Assembly: GCF_029910655.1 (NCBI RefSeq)
Contig: NZ_CP123897.1
Span: 4,639,547 to 4,703,546 of the forward strand
Source of the DNA: Methylomonas sp. UP202
Lineage (GTDB): Bacteria > Pseudomonadota > Gammaproteobacteria > Methylococcales > Methylomonadaceae
Direction of reading: 5' to 3'
Length of the DNA: 64,000 bases
Shown: positions 26,375 to 36,195 of the stretch, piece after piece
Position numbering within the stretch: position 1 is the first letter of the stretch
Layout: each line of letters starts with the position of its first letter
The notes under the pieces: generated by a model
The model's database searches: none
Told to the model about the DNA's origin: nothing
The model's input: the letters and a program-made list of their open reading frames with translations, nothing else
Position numbers and translations under genes: made by a program

Positions 26375-27079
26375 TCATTTCACGCCGTAACGTTTGAACA
26401 AATAACGCAGGTCTTCCAGGCCGTCCTCGATGGACCAGGTCACCGATTGCGATAGCAGATCGAGCACGATGATCGCATTGACGGTGGCGTCCTGACTGCT
26501 CGCCGCCTTGAAGCGCCGCGTCAGGGCTCGATTGACGATCTGCAACTGTTCGTAAATGTCGCTCAGTCTGTCCAGCTCCAACCTCGCCTCGCGGCCGTCC
26601 TTGTGCAAGAAATATTGCGCGAGCAAAAACATCGACGTCGTCCGGTAAACCGTTTCCTCGGCACTGGCCAGCGGCAAATGAAAATGCGCCATCGGTTTTA
26701 GAAACTCGGTATGCGGACAAGGACTGGTTGCCATGATCAAACCGAGGATGGAACTCAAGGCGCGCTGCAGCGTGGTTTCGCCGCTGACGCTACGCTCGGT
26801 GGTGACGACTTCCACCTTGACATTGGTATAGGAAACCAAGGTCCCGCTCCACTCGATCAACGAAATCAAATTGATCGCCACCGGGCAAAACGGCGAACGC
26901 TCGACCGACAACGGGCAGTTTTCGCACTGCTGATAATCCAGCTTGCTCCAGAACGGCGGGGCCTCCGGCGGCGGCGCGACCAACGTTTCCGAACCCGCGT
27001 CGATCTCCAGCAGCAAATCCCGAGAACTGCCGTCCTCGAAGGTCAAGGTATATCGAAAAAAGTTGTTTTGCTTGTACAC
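26375..27079 (-). CDS. DUF6901-like cysteine-containing protein of unknown function
   Basis: A 234-residue protein if started at the GTG at 27079 (MYKQNNFFRYTLTFEDG); a TTG at 27127 gives 16 more residues. A CENCPLSVERSPFCPVAINL segment could bind a metal or disulfide, and TSPCPHTEFLKPMAHFHLP, followed by EETVYR, is strongly patterned. I recall similar proteins as DUF6901, of unknown function and frequently near signalling genes. It converges on the HD-GYP regulator gene with 13 bp between stops and is divergent from a lone receiver. Its role in this signalling island is unknown. Confidence 0.65.
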   Translation of the reverse strand: MYKQNNFFRYTLTFEDGSSRDLLLEIDAGSETLVAPPPEAPPFWSKLDYQQCENCPLSVERSPFCPVAINLISLIEWSGTLVSYTNVKVEVVTTERSVSGETTLQRALSSILGLIMATSPCPHTEFLKPMAHFHLPLASAEETVYRTTSMFLLAQYFLHKDGREARLELDRLSDIYEQLQIVNRALTRRFKAASSQDATVNAIIVLDLLSQSVTWSIEDGLEDLRYLFKRYGVK

Positions 27080-27147
27080 GGCCGCGAAAACCCTAACTAT
27101 GATTATGTTATTGACGCAACGAGCCAACGACCCGCCTCCCTACGCCG

Positions 27148-27717
27148 ATGAACGCCCAACCCGCCCGCATCCTGATCGTCGACGACGAACCCAACATCCT
27201 AAAAGCCCTGAACCGGCTGCTGCGCCCCTACCAGGTCGTATCCGCCGACAGCGGCGAGCAGGCGCTGGTGCTCGCCAGCAAGCAACCGTTCGATCTGGTG
27301 ATCAGCGATTACCGGATGCCAGGCATGGATGGTATCAGTTTTTTAATGAAATTCATGGTTCTACAGCCGGACGCCGTTAGACTGATCCTGACCGGTTACG
27401 CCGACTTGGAAGCCACGCAACAAGCTATTAACGAGATCGGGGTATTCCGATTCTTGAACAAACCCTGGAACAACCACGAAATCGTCAACGCCGTCGAAAA
27501 AGGTCTGGAATTGAAACGGGTGTTGTTGGAAAACCGGCGACTGGCCGATCAGGTCCGCGACCAACAAACCCGCCTAGATCAGCAAGAGGCGATTCTACGC
27601 GCCCTGGAAGCCGAAGAACCCGGCATCACCAAGGTCAACTGGGGACCCGACGGTTCGATTATTCTCGATCCCGCCGACCTGGACGACAACGAGCCGCTCA
27701 ACGACTGGAAACGCTGA
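27148..27717 (+). CDS. Single-domain response regulator
   Basis: 189 residues. A receiver domain (1-125) carries Asp54 in LVISDYRMPGMDG, LTGYADLE and KPW. A charged coiled-coil tail (125-170) ends in an acidic segment. There is no DNA-binding or enzymatic output domain. The receiver closely resembles that of the HD-GYP-like regulator at 25.1-26.4 kb, which suggests duplication. It may act as a phosphate shuttle or sink, or dock through its coiled coil. Confidence 0.9.
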   Translation: MNAQPARILIVDDEPNILKALNRLLRPYQVVSADSGEQALVLASKQPFDLVISDYRMPGMDGISFLMKFMVLQPDAVRLILTGYADLEATQQAINEIGVFRFLNKPWNNHEIVNAVEKGLELKRVLLENRRLADQVRDQQTRLDQQEAILRALEAEEPGITKVNWGPDGSIILDPADLDDNEPLNDWKR

Positions 27718-27741
27718 GCTTGGCCGCGCCAGGGTCCCCCG

Positions 27742-29865
27742 TCATTCCGGATCAGGAGGCAAACCATTCCCCAAATCCAGCCACTGGGGATTCGGCTGCC
27801 AATTGGCGATCCAATCGGCCAATCGCGCGGCCGGAATCGGTCTGGCAATACAAAAGCCCTGCGCCTGTTCGCAACGCAGTTTCAACAATTGTAAACCCTG
27901 CTCGACGCTCTCCACGCCCTCGGCCACCACCTGGCGGCGAAAGCTGCCGGATAGGTTGATGATGCCCTCGACGATCGCCAAGTCTTCGGGATCGCGCAAG
28001 ATATCGCGGATAAAGGATTGATCGATCTTCAGCACTTCGGCCGGCAAGGCTTTCAAATAGGTCAACGACGAGTAACCGGTACCGAAATCGTCGAGCGCGA
28101 ACGTGACGCCCATCTTCTGGCATTCGCGCATGACCTGGTAAACCCGGCCGATGTCGGCGAGCGCGGCGGTCTCCAGAATCTCCAATTCCAGACAAGAGGC
28201 CGGCAAGTCGGGGTGGTCGTTCAGATGCGCCGCCAAGCGCCCGGTGAAATCCTCGCGCAGCAAATGCCGCGGCGCGATATTGATCCCGATCTTGATCGTC
28301 AAACCGTTTCGCCGCCATTCTTCCAGATGATCCAGCACGCTGCGCAAAACCCAATCGCCAATCTCGACGATCAAATCGCTGTTTTCGGCGACCGGTAAAA
28401 ACTCTTGGGGCAATAACAGCCCGCGTTGCGGATGGCGCCAACGGATTAAGGCCTCGGCGCCGAGCACCTTGCCGGTGCGCATATTGACCTTGGGCTGAAA
28501 AAATAACTCGAACTCTTGGTTGCGCAAGGCTCGTTCGACGTCGGCCAACGCCCTGCCTCGCTCGTGTGCGGCCTTATCCGACGCCGGATCGAACAAATTA
28601 TGACGATTCTTGCCGGCGTGTTTCGCGCCGTACATAGCTTGATCGGCATGCCGCAGCAAGGTATCGGCATCGGCGTCGTCATCCGGAAACAAGGTAAAAC
28701 CGATGCTGGCCGACACCCGTAAGGCCAGATTGTCGATCAAAAACGGCCTGGCCACCGCGGCCAAAACCCGCTGCAAAATCGATTCGCATTCGTCGCGATC
28801 GGGCAAGTCCAGCAACAGCAAGACAAACTCGTCGCCGCCGATCCGCGCCACGGTGTCGCCCGCCCGCAAGCATTCGGTGATGCGCCGGGCAATCGCAATC
28901 AACAGCTGATCGCCCAATTCGTGACCGTAACTGTCGTTGATCGGCTTGAAACCGTCCAGGTCCAAATAGCAAACCGCCATCTGCCGTCCCGAACGCCGGG
29001 TCTGGGCAATCCCCTGAGTCAGCCTGTCGACCAGCAGCAAGCGATTGGGAATCCCGGTCAACGGATCGAAATGAGCGATTTGCTCCAGATCGTGCTCGTG
29101 GTTTTTCAACTGAGTGATGTCGGCAAACAGACCGATGAAGTGGTGAATCGCGCCGTTCTGATCGCGCACCACCGAAATCGAACTGAGTACCGCGTAATGC
29201 CGGCCGCTCTTGTGCCGATTCCACAGCTCGCCATGCCAATAGTTTTGCTCCAACAGCGTGTGCCACATCGTCTGGTAAAACTCGGCCGGCTGGCGGCCGG
29301 ATTTCAGGACCCGCGGATTCAGTCCCAACACCTCGTCGCGCTGATAACCGGTGATTCGGGTAAACGACGCATTCACATCGATAATCAGATTGTCGGCATC
29401 GCTAATGACGATGCCGTCGTGGGTGTGGGCGAACACGCTGGCCGCCAAGCGCTGCTCGGCCTCCCGCGCCAGCAGCGCCATCCGCAAGCGCTCCCGTTCC
29501 AGCAAATTATGAATCCGTAATCTGGCGACATTGATGTCGATGGGCTTGGTCAAATAGTCGGTGGCCCCCAAGGCCAGCCCGGCCATTTCGGTATTTTTCT
29601 CGTTGAGAGCCGTCACGAAAATGATGGGGATGTCCTTCAAGCCGGCATCCGCCTTAAAGCGCCGGCAGGTCTCGAAACCGTCCATGTCGGGCATCATAAT
29701 GTCCAGCAATACCAAATCGGGTGGGTCGTCCTGAGCCAGCGCCAGACCTTTCGCGCCGGACGTGGCGATTTGAACCGAATATTCGTCCTGCAACGCCATG
29801 CCCAACAAGGCCAAATTGGCTGGCGTATCGTCGATCGCGAGGATTTTTAGTTGACGTTCGCTCAT
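27742..29865 (-). CDS. REC-PAS-GGDEF-EAL c-di-GMP enzyme
   Basis: 707 residues. Receiver (Asp55 in [13 protein letters not shown]), PAS domain (about 145-255), diguanylate cyclase domain with intact GGDEF (343-347) and phosphodiesterase domain with EALIRW (471-476) and [10 protein letters not shown]. Both catalytic signatures look complete, so it could make and degrade c-di-GMP under phosphorylation control. Its ATG overlaps the stop of the hybrid kinase gene (ATGA at 29862-29865). It is thus the last gene of the corrinoid-signalling operon and probably its output. Confidence 0.93.
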   Translation of the reverse strand: MSERQLKILAIDDTPANLALLGMALQDEYSVQIATSGAKGLALAQDDPPDLVLLDIMMPDMDGFETCRRFKADAGLKDIPIIFVTALNEKNTEMAGLALGATDYLTKPIDINVARLRIHNLLERERLRMALLAREAEQRLAASVFAHTHDGIVISDADNLIIDVNASFTRITGYQRDEVLGLNPRVLKSGRQPAEFYQTMWHTLLEQNYWHGELWNRHKSGRHYAVLSSISVVRDQNGAIHHFIGLFADITQLKNHEHDLEQIAHFDPLTGIPNRLLLVDRLTQGIAQTRRSGRQMAVCYLDLDGFKPINDSYGHELGDQLLIAIARRITECLRAGDTVARIGGDEFVLLLLDLPDRDECESILQRVLAAVARPFLIDNLALRVSASIGFTLFPDDDADADTLLRHADQAMYGAKHAGKNRHNLFDPASDKAAHERGRALADVERALRNQEFELFFQPKVNMRTGKVLGAEALIRWRHPQRGLLLPQEFLPVAENSDLIVEIGDWVLRSVLDHLEEWRRNGLTIKIGINIAPRHLLREDFTGRLAAHLNDHPDLPASCLELEILETAALADIGRVYQVMRECQKMGVTFALDDFGTGYSSLTYLKALPAEVLKIDQSFIRDILRDPEDLAIVEGIINLSGSFRRQVVAEGVESVEQGLQLLKLRCEQAQGFCIARPIPAARLADWIANWQPNPQWLDLGNGLPPDPE

Positions 29866-31835
29866 AGCGGACCGCTCCCGGTCGAGGTTTCGGCGCGCAA
29901 AGCCCGTAACCGGACCAGCGCCCGGTCGAAACTCATGTCGTTGATCGCTTGCCCCACCGCCAGAAACCGGTTTTGCAGCGGACTGCCTTGCAGCAACTGT
30001 TGTAAGGCCTGGTATTTGCCGACCGCGTTGAACAGATTTTTTTCCAATAGCCCGTCCAGTTCATCCAACATAACCGCGATCCGCTCCGAGTCCAGTTGCA
30101 CGGCGGATTCAGGCACGGTTGCCGCCGCTTCGACAGTGTGCCATCCGGGCAAAAACCGGGCGAGTTGGCCGTTCAAGGCGCTCAGCTCCAAGGGCTTGAC
30201 CAATACGGCATCCATCCCGGCATCCAGACAACGCTGCCGATCTTCGGCAAAGGCATGACCGGTCAGCGCCACGACCGGCACGCGCCGGCCGCCTTCCCCA
30301 GCTTCCCGTTGCCGCAGACACCGGGTTGCTTCGTAGCCGTCCATGTCCGGCATGCGGCAATCCATCAACACCAGATCGACGGCCTGTTCGGCCAGCACCG
30401 CGAGCGCGCGCCGGCCATCCTCGGCACTGATCAGCCTGACCCGCTGGTCGGACAACATCGCTTCGACGACCGCCCGATTGGTTTTATCGTCGTCGACGAT
30501 CAAGATATTCGGTATCCGCCCATCGGTCGGCTCGACGAGTTGCCGGCGGGGTTCGCCGGCGGACGGCATTGGATCGGCTGCCGGCTCGACCTCCGTCGGC
30601 TCGCCGCGCACCCGAAACCAAAAGCGGGCGCCCGAGCCCGCCGCGCTGTCGACGCCGGCGCATCCGTGCATCAGTTCGGCGAAACGCCGTACGATGGATA
30701 GGCCCAAGCCGGTGCCGCCGAATCGGCGGGCGGCACCGGTATCGATCTGGGTAAACGGCTTGAACAGCAGTGCTTGTTGCTCCGCCGGGATACCGATGCC
30801 GGTATCGCTGACCGAAAACTCCAATTCGGTAGCGCCGGTTTCGCCGGCCAGTTCCCGACCTTCGATCCGAATTTCGCCGCGCTCGGTAAATTTGATCGCG
30901 TTACTCAGCAAATTCGACAGCATTTGCCGCAAGCGCACCGGATCGAGCAAATAATGCCGGTCGGGCTCCGCCAGCCAATCGGCGTGTAGCGACAAACCTT
31001 TTTGGCGGGCGCTCTCGGCGTAAAGCTGACGCGTTTCTTCGATGATCACGGCCGGCGCGACGGCGACTTCCACCAACTCCAGCTTGCTGGCCTCGATTTT
31101 GGAAAGATCGAGGATATCGTTCAACAAGGCCAACAGGGTTTTCCCGGAGGTCAGTATGGTTTGGGCGTATTCCCGATGCTTCTCCGGATTGCCGCCCGGC
31201 AGGCTCAATAATTGGGCCATGCCCAGAATACCGTTCAGCGGCGTGCGGATTTCGTGCGACATCGTCGCCAGAAAGTTACTTTTGGCCCGGTTGGCGGTTT
31301 CGGCGACACGCGTCTTGATTTCGTTATTCAAGATCAAGGCCATATGCGAAAGAAAGGGTTGTAGATAGTCGCGCATTTGTGCCGAACCCAATAAATCGGT
31401 CATTTTGACGACGCCGATCAATTCCTTGCCGACCAGTAACGGCATCACCCAAGTGCAGGCCACCGGCACCTCGGTACCGCGCAACAAAGTGTGCCGGGCG
31501 TCGCTGGCGGATTCGATAAAGCGCTGGCTGCTAAAGGCTTCGGCGACCAGCGGGTCTCCGATCTCGGTCAACACGCAACGCTCGCCGAACAAATTGGCGT
31601 AATGGAGTTTGCCTTCGTCGAGATAGTAAATTTCCACATTGCTGCCGCCCAAGGTGCCGCAAAGCGCCGCCATCCAGCTTTCCAGCAAACTCTCGACGCC
31701 GGCGACGGTATTCAGCAATTCGACCATGTGCAACACCAAGTATAAATTGGCTTTTTCTTCGGATAACTTGCGGACCCGCGCCTCCAGGTGCTCGATGCGC
31801 TGTTGCAGATGGCGAGGATCGGCCGCCGCTGTCAT
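29862..31835 (-). CDS. GAF-histidine kinase-receiver hybrid sensor
   Basis: 657 residues from the ATG at 31835, which overlaps the stop of the DUF1638 gene (ATGA); a longer in-frame extension is rejected. An N-terminal coiled coil, a GAF-like domain (about 45-170), HisKA with [12 protein letters not shown] (His194), a HATPase ([16 protein letters not shown]) and a receiver ([12 protein letters not shown]) are followed by about 90 residues resembling an Hpt fold without an evident phosphoacceptor His. No membrane segment is seen, so the signal is cytoplasmic. Coupling to corrinoid genes upstream and to the GGDEF-EAL gene downstream suggests that it transmits the state of that module. Confidence 0.9.
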   Translation of the reverse strand: MTAAADPRHLQQRIEHLEARVRKLSEEKANLYLVLHMVELLNTVAGVESLLESWMAALCGTLGGSNVEIYYLDEGKLHYANLFGERCVLTEIGDPLVAEAFSSQRFIESASDARHTLLRGTEVPVACTWVMPLLVGKELIGVVKMTDLLGSAQMRDYLQPFLSHMALILNNEIKTRVAETANRAKSNFLATMSHEIRTPLNGILGMAQLLSLPGGNPEKHREYAQTILTSGKTLLALLNDILDLSKIEASKLELVEVAVAPAVIIEETRQLYAESARQKGLSLHADWLAEPDRHYLLDPVRLRQMLSNLLSNAIKFTERGEIRIEGRELAGETGATELEFSVSDTGIGIPAEQQALLFKPFTQIDTGAARRFGGTGLGLSIVRRFAELMHGCAGVDSAAGSGARFWFRVRGEPTEVEPAADPMPSAGEPRRQLVEPTDGRIPNILIVDDDKTNRAVVEAMLSDQRVRLISAEDGRRALAVLAEQAVDLVLMDCRMPDMDGYEATRCLRQREAGEGGRRVPVVALTGHAFAEDRQRCLDAGMDAVLVKPLELSALNGQLARFLPGWHTVEAAATVPESAVQLDSERIAVMLDELDGLLEKNLFNAVGKYQALQQLLQGSPLQNRFLAVGQAINDMSFDRALVRLRALRAETSTGSGPL

Positions 31836-32446
31836 GATTCCTCGGCCAAACGGCGTTGAATGGCATCGGCCAATACTCCTTCCAGATGTTCCAGGCCAAC
31901 GTCCCGCCATAGCAACGGCAAATCGACGAAACGGGCGGCCGCCTCGGCGGCCGACGTGAAGTCGCCGTTGCACGGCGTGCGCAAGGCCAGAATGTATTTG
32001 TGACTGCTATGAAAGATCTCCCGGACCACGTCCAATTTGGTACCGAAGCAGGCGGTAATCATCGGCTCCCAGGTCAACGCCCAATCTTCGACCAGAAAAT
32101 ACGCGCCCTTCTCCAGTTCTTGCATGAACGCCTCGTAGCCGAGCAGCATGACGATGCAATTTTGGCCGTGGGTCCGGCAGGTGTGGTGCTCATCCAGGAA
32201 ATGTTCCATCAAGGGATGGCAACCGCCGTAAAACACCACGGTTTTTTCGCCGGCCTGTTCGCGCTCGGTCAAGGCCTGATTCAATTCGTCCGAAAGCCGA
32301 TTGAGATAATTGTGCAACGCGGAATCCAAAAAATAGGTGTGCACGTTCCAGCGGTTCTTTTCGATCAGCAGATCCACTTCCTTGCGTAGGATGCCGCAGC
32401 CGACCATGGTCAGCGGCGGGTCTTGCTTGAGTTCGAAGCTTTTCAT
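31832..32446 (-). CDS. DUF1638 protein
   Basis: 204 residues. Family features visible are [12 protein letters not shown] at the N-terminus, [20 protein letters not shown], and a Cys-rich TCRTHGQNC segment followed by [11 protein letters not shown]1638 proteins of unknown function are frequently encoded with corrinoid methyltransferase genes. The conserved cysteines suggest metal or corrinoid-related chemistry. The start at 32446 overlaps the upstream stop (ATGA) and has GAGG before it; the much longer frame to 32605 is an overlap artefact. Its stop overlaps the start of the hybrid kinase gene. Confidence 0.8.
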   Translation of the reverse strand: MKSFELKQDPPLTMVGCGILRKEVDLLIEKNRWNVHTYFLDSALHNYLNRLSDELNQALTEREQAGEKTVVFYGGCHPLMEHFLDEHHTCRTHGQNCIVMLLGYEAFMQELEKGAYFLVEDWALTWEPMITACFGTKLDVVREIFHSSHKYILALRTPCNGDFTSAAEAAARFVDLPLLWRDVGLEHLEGVLADAIQRRLAEES

Positions 32447-33468
32447 TCCAGCCTCCCGTATTCGAAAGCGGCATCGACCATCGCGCGGATGTTGGCTTCC
32501 GGCACCGCCAACGGCATCACACCGTTGCCGAACAGAAAATGGCCGCCGGGTTTGCCGATGTCGAGGATGCGCTTGACCTCGGCGCGGGTCTGTTCGGGCG
32601 ACCAATGAATCATTTTAATGTCGTCGATGACGCCGCAGGTCAGGCCGCGCGCGCCGATCAGCCGCTTGGCTTCCGCCAGATCGGCCAACGGGCTGATATA
32701 GTGAGTGCGGATATCCAACTCGTCGAACACCCAATCGATGACGTCGTTAAACGGCGCCATGCCACAGTAATAGACCACGTTTTCCACGCCGTCGGCCAAA
32801 TCCCGTTTCATCCAGGGCAGCACCAGGTTTTCGATCTGCTTGCGGCTAACGAAGGCCGGCGAGCCGAACGGCGTCGAATACACCAATACATCGGCCCCGG
32901 CGGCACGGAGAGCGGCGATTTCCTGGCGGAAGAATGCCGAGCACTTACTCAGCAATTCATCGCGCAGATCTAAGGGGCCCAGCAAAAACAACTCCAGCCA
33001 CTTGTCCATCCCCATCAAGATGGCCGGCAAGGTGGTCGAGGCGGTGATGTACGCGCAAATCGGATGAGTCCCGCCCACTTCGGCACGCAAAATCCGCAAG
33101 CAATCCGCCATGGACTGCCAGGCCGGTAGCAGGGTGATGTCGGCCGGCACCTCGAATTTGGCGATGTCGTCCAAATTCTTAATCACGAAATCGGCGACAT
33201 TGGGCACGCCGTCGTCGGCGAACAATATCTCCCGGCATCCCAACAACTCGGCTTCCTTGCCAACGTAATGCAAACTCCACACGTTGTCGTGGCCGTACAA
33301 TTTCAACAGCCGCAATTGCGCCTCGGCCACCGCCGCGCCGTCGGCGAAATAATCCTTGGCCCGCATGCCCAGTAGACCCGCCCCGTGGTCTAACAGATTA
33401 CAGAACACCGGGATACGCGGCGCCGGTTCGCCGGTGACTGCGGCGGCGAGAATTTGCGACGGGGTCAT
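32443..33468 (-). CDS. UroD-fold methyltransferase-like protein (MtaA/MtbA type)
   Basis: 341 residues of the uroporphyrinogen decarboxylase/MtaA fold. Proteins of this type move methyl groups from a methyl-corrinoid protein to a thiol or folate, using zinc bound by His-x-Cys and a distal Cys. Here the first site reads YYCG (Tyr233, Cys235), so His is replaced. The distal region reads FLFGNGVMPLAVPEANIRAM, so the usual Cys is missing. GGAGGTG precedes the ATG, which overlaps the upstream stop. The altered zinc site suggests a changed metal, a different acceptor, or a binding rather than catalytic role. True UroD is less likely given the corrinoid neighbours. Confidence 0.82.
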   Translation of the reverse strand: MTPSQILAAAVTGEPAPRIPVFCNLLDHGAGLLGMRAKDYFADGAAVAEAQLRLLKLYGHDNVWSLHYVGKEAELLGCREILFADDGVPNVADFVIKNLDDIAKFEVPADITLLPAWQSMADCLRILRAEVGGTHPICAYITASTTLPAILMGMDKWLELFLLGPLDLRDELLSKCSAFFRQEIAALRAAGADVLVYSTPFGSPAFVSRKQIENLVLPWMKRDLADGVENVVYYCGMAPFNDVIDWVFDELDIRTHYISPLADLAEAKRLIGARGLTCGVIDDIKMIHWSPEQTRAEVKRILDIGKPGGHFLFGNGVMPLAVPEANIRAMVDAAFEYGRLE

Positions 33469-34133
33469 GGCTTCACCTCCCGAATCAAATCGACGATGAC
33501 CTTCGCGGCGGTCACCCCGTCGGGCGCCCAGGCATCGGCGCCGACCTTGATGTACAACGCCGGGTCGAAGCGGTAAGGCGCTCCGCCCACCGCCAATTTA
33601 ATCCGGCCTTCCAAGCCGCGTTCCTTCAGCAAGGCCCGCACCCGCGTGCTGCCTTTCTCGCCGGTCGCGGTGTGGACCATCATCGCGGAAATCGCAATCA
33701 CCTGCGCGTCTTCCTCGACCGCGGTATCGACGAATTTTTCGGCGCTGACGTTGGTGCCCAAATCGACGACATCGACCATCAGCGACTTCAAGCAACCGCT
33801 GACGATGCGTTTGCCCAAGGAATGCAGATCGCCGTAAGCCGCGCCGATGACGACCCGGCCTATCATTTCCGGCGGTTTCCGGAATTTTTCCAGCATGCGC
33901 TCGGTCACGTCGGCGGCGATCTGCGCGGTCATGAAATGCTGAGCCAGATTGGCGTCCGGATCTTTTTCGATGATTTCCATCATCTGTTCGACGGCCGGAA
34001 TCACCAGTTTGAAGACCACGTCCTCGGCACTGAGTCCTTGTTCCAACGCTTGATTGACGACAGCGAAAGCCCCTTGTTTGTCGGTTTCGAAAACCGCCTC
34101 GTTGTAAGACTTGATGTAGGATTCCAGATCCAT
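33465..34133 (-). CDS. Corrinoid (B12-binding) methyl-carrier protein
   Basis: 222 residues: a helical cap domain (1-88) and a Rossmann-like B12 domain. The DxHxxG cobalt-ligand motif is intact in GDLHSLG (Asp102, His104, Gly107); ISAMM and GGAPYRFDPALY follow at the expected distances. It resembles MtaC/MtmC-type carriers. The start at 34133 has TAGGAG upstream; a longer frame to 34286 overlaps the RACE gene and is rejected. It lies eight bases after the RACE gene and its stop overlaps the UroD-like start. Confidence 0.92.
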   Translation of the reverse strand: MDLESYIKSYNEAVFETDKQGAFAVVNQALEQGLSAEDVVFKLVIPAVEQMMEIIEKDPDANLAQHFMTAQIAADVTERMLEKFRKPPEMIGRVVIGAAYGDLHSLGKRIVSGCLKSLMVDVVDLGTNVSAEKFVDTAVEEDAQVIAISAMMVHTATGEKGSTRVRALLKERGLEGRIKLAVGGAPYRFDPALYIKVGADAWAPDGVTAAKVIVDLIREVKP

Positions 34134-34141
34134 GATCGCTC

Positions 34142-35743
34142 CTAATTGGGCATCGGGCATAAACGCAGATGGTCGATAAAACGCGCTTCGTAAGCCGGGG
34201 AGTCGCCCAGATTGACGACACCGGCCCGCGCCAAAACGGCCTGCAGCCGCGATTCGCCGCGAGCATCCAACAGCAATTGCTCGCATCCGGCCAATCCGGC
34301 ATTCGCCATCATTTTAGTGCGTTCCGCCGACAATGCCGGCAACAAACCGACCCGAACCGCGTGATGCAAATCCAGATGCCGGCCGAAGCTGCCGCAAATC
34401 CACAGCGTGGCCAGATCGGCGAGCGCCAATCCGGCATCGGCCAGCAGTTGCGCCATCGCGGCTGCGGCCGATGCCTTGGCGCGCTGAAAGGCGTCGATAT
34501 CGCCAGGGAAAATCGCAGTGCGCGGCACGGCCGGATCGAGGCGAAAGCCTTCGACCGGCGGCGCTTCGGCAAACCGCCCGGAGGGCTTGAGCAACCCAGC
34601 GTCCAACAACAATGCGATCGCGTCGATAAAACCGCTGGCGCAGAAACCGCGCGCCGGCCGGTCGCCCAGGGTATGCCATTGCCAGCCTTGTTCATCCTTG
34701 GCCACGCGAGCGATCGCGCCGGGCTCCGCCGACACGCCGTTACGCAAACCGACGCCTTCGAAGGCCGGCCCGCCCGGCACCGACGTGACGGTCAAGCGGT
34801 CACCGTCCCACAAGGCAATTTCGGTATTGGTCCCGAAGTCGGCCAACAACATCGGCTCGGTCTGTTCGGCGATGCCGGTGGCCAGCACGTCTGCCAACAA
34901 ATCCGAACCGATAAAGCCGGCCAGCGGCTGAACGATACGAATATCCGCCGCCGGCGTGCGCCAGTCGCGACGCCAAGCGTCAAGGTCGTTCGGCAGGCAG
35001 GCAATCGGCCGCCGCCAGTTCTCCGGCCGATAGAGCTTGTCGCCGTCGCCGCCGCAAATCAGCGTCAGCATCGCGGTGTTGCCGACGATGACCGCTTTCC
35101 CGAGTTGGGCCAGAATCGGCGTGATTTCGCCCAAGTCCCGGCTCAGAATATCGCGGATACCGTCCATCACCGCGTCTCGGGCCAGCCGGCCTATCGGCCG
35201 ATCCGCGCCGTCGCGGCTTTCCGCATCCAGCCGGGTCAACACGTCCGCGCCGACGGCGATTTGCGGATTGACGCCGATGCGGGTGCCGATGCGCCGGCCG
35301 GATTGCCGATCCCAAAACGACAAGCGGATATGGGTGGTCCCCAAATCGACCGCGACACCGTAAATACCGCCGCTAAGCTCGGGATCGCCCGGCCAGCGGT
35401 CGCACCCGTCTTCGTCCAGCGCCAGCCAAACCGACGCAGGCGCCGGGTTGTCCAGATACAGTTCGCCCGGCCCGCGCGGCCACAACTGGCAGGCCAAGCG
35501 CACACCGGCTTCCCGTTCCTCGGGGGGAATTTTTTGATATTCGGCCAGCGTCGGCGGATTGAACTCGCCGCTCACGATCCGTATCAAGCACGCACCGCAG
35601 GTTCCCAAGCCGCCGCAAGCCGCGCGCACTCTCAAACCGGTGGCGTCCAGCGCTTTTCGCACCGAAATATCGCCGGTCAACGCTAACGTCAGTCGCTGGT
35701 CGGCGCTGGCGATCGTCACAGGCCAAACCGGCGGGGTCTCCAT
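34142..35743 (-). CDS. RACE-type reductive activator of corrinoid protein
   Basis: 533 residues if started at the ATG at 35743; longer frames exist to 35839. An N-terminal plant-type [2Fe-2S] ferredoxin domain has Cys43, Cys49, Cys52 and Cys85 (ACGGLGTCGAC). It is followed by a middle domain and a DUF4445/ASKHA ATPase domain with VAVDLGTTHIRLS, IVGNTAM, LADFGTNTE and GSFGRHLDL. Such proteins use ATP and an electron donor to return inactive Co(II) corrinoid to Co(I). It is the first gene of the six-gene operon, eight bases before the corrinoid protein. Start choice is moderate because no strong ribosome site is seen. Confidence 0.88.
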   Translation of the reverse strand: METPPVWPVTIASADQRLTLALTGDISVRKALDATGLRVRAACGGLGTCGACLIRIVSGEFNPPTLAEYQKIPPEEREAGVRLACQLWPRGPGELYLDNPAPASVWLALDEDGCDRWPGDPELSGGIYGVAVDLGTTHIRLSFWDRQSGRRIGTRIGVNPQIAVGADVLTRLDAESRDGADRPIGRLARDAVMDGIRDILSRDLGEITPILAQLGKAVIVGNTAMLTLICGGDGDKLYRPENWRRPIACLPNDLDAWRRDWRTPAADIRIVQPLAGFIGSDLLADVLATGIAEQTEPMLLADFGTNTEIALWDGDRLTVTSVPGGPAFEGVGLRNGVSAEPGAIARVAKDEQGWQWHTLGDRPARGFCASGFIDAIALLLDAGLLKPSGRFAEAPPVEGFRLDPAVPRTAIFPGDIDAFQRAKASAAAAMAQLLADAGLALADLATLWICGSFGRHLDLHHAVRVGLLPALSAERTKMMANAGLAGCEQLLLDARGESRLQAVLARAGVVNLGDSPAYEARFIDHLRLCPMPN

Positions 35744-36195
35744 GGATTGATCCGCCAAAACCGCTCTCCAGTAAATTGCCATCCCTGAAAAAGCCTTCCA
35801 CCAGCCGGCCGGGGACTCTCTCGGCCAAGCCTCAACCACTAACCCGAAAGTCCTGTGTTTGACCGAGACCTTGAACTGCCGCCGATCGGCTAACCAATTT
35901 ACTATAGTCCGAAAACCGGCCGCCGACCGTCGAAACGCTCGCGCCTAGCCGCCAGCAAACGACTCATTCTCCGAAAAAAATGTGGATTGCGTGGCGCCGA
36001 TTCGTTTGATCCAATAGGACACCTGAAACTTGACCGGCATGGCCGATCGGGCCGGCCAACGCTAAACCAGTCGCGGCGCATTTTGCACAATCCAGCAAGA
36101 GCGCGACTTGGCCTATACCGCTCGGCTCGCTCGCCGCTGCGGCCCCTGCGTAAACGAACCGCCGTCCCTACGGAATTTGAACACTGTTGCCCCAC
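35744..36195. other. Divergent intergenic region, corrinoid operon / sigma factor
   Basis: About 450 bases between the RACE gene (minus strand) and the first FecI-like gene (plus strand). It should contain both promoters. No -24/-12 element, clear operator palindrome, cobalamin-riboswitch B12-box or small gene was recognised by eye. Confidence 0.5.

Noticed and set aside
32443..33468. True uroporphyrinogen decarboxylase (hemE)
   Set aside because: The neighbours are corrinoid protein and RACE activator genes, and the sequence pattern matches MtaA-type methyltransferases better than HemE.
34142..35743. Methanol:corrinoid catabolic operon (mtaABC)
   Set aside because: No MtaB-type zinc methyltransferase or other substrate-specific methyltransferase is encoded, and the operon ends in signalling genes.
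35744..36195. Cobalamin riboswitch upstream of the corrinoid operon
   Set aside because: A B12-box-like sequence was looked for by eye on the minus strand and not found; a covariance search would be decisive.
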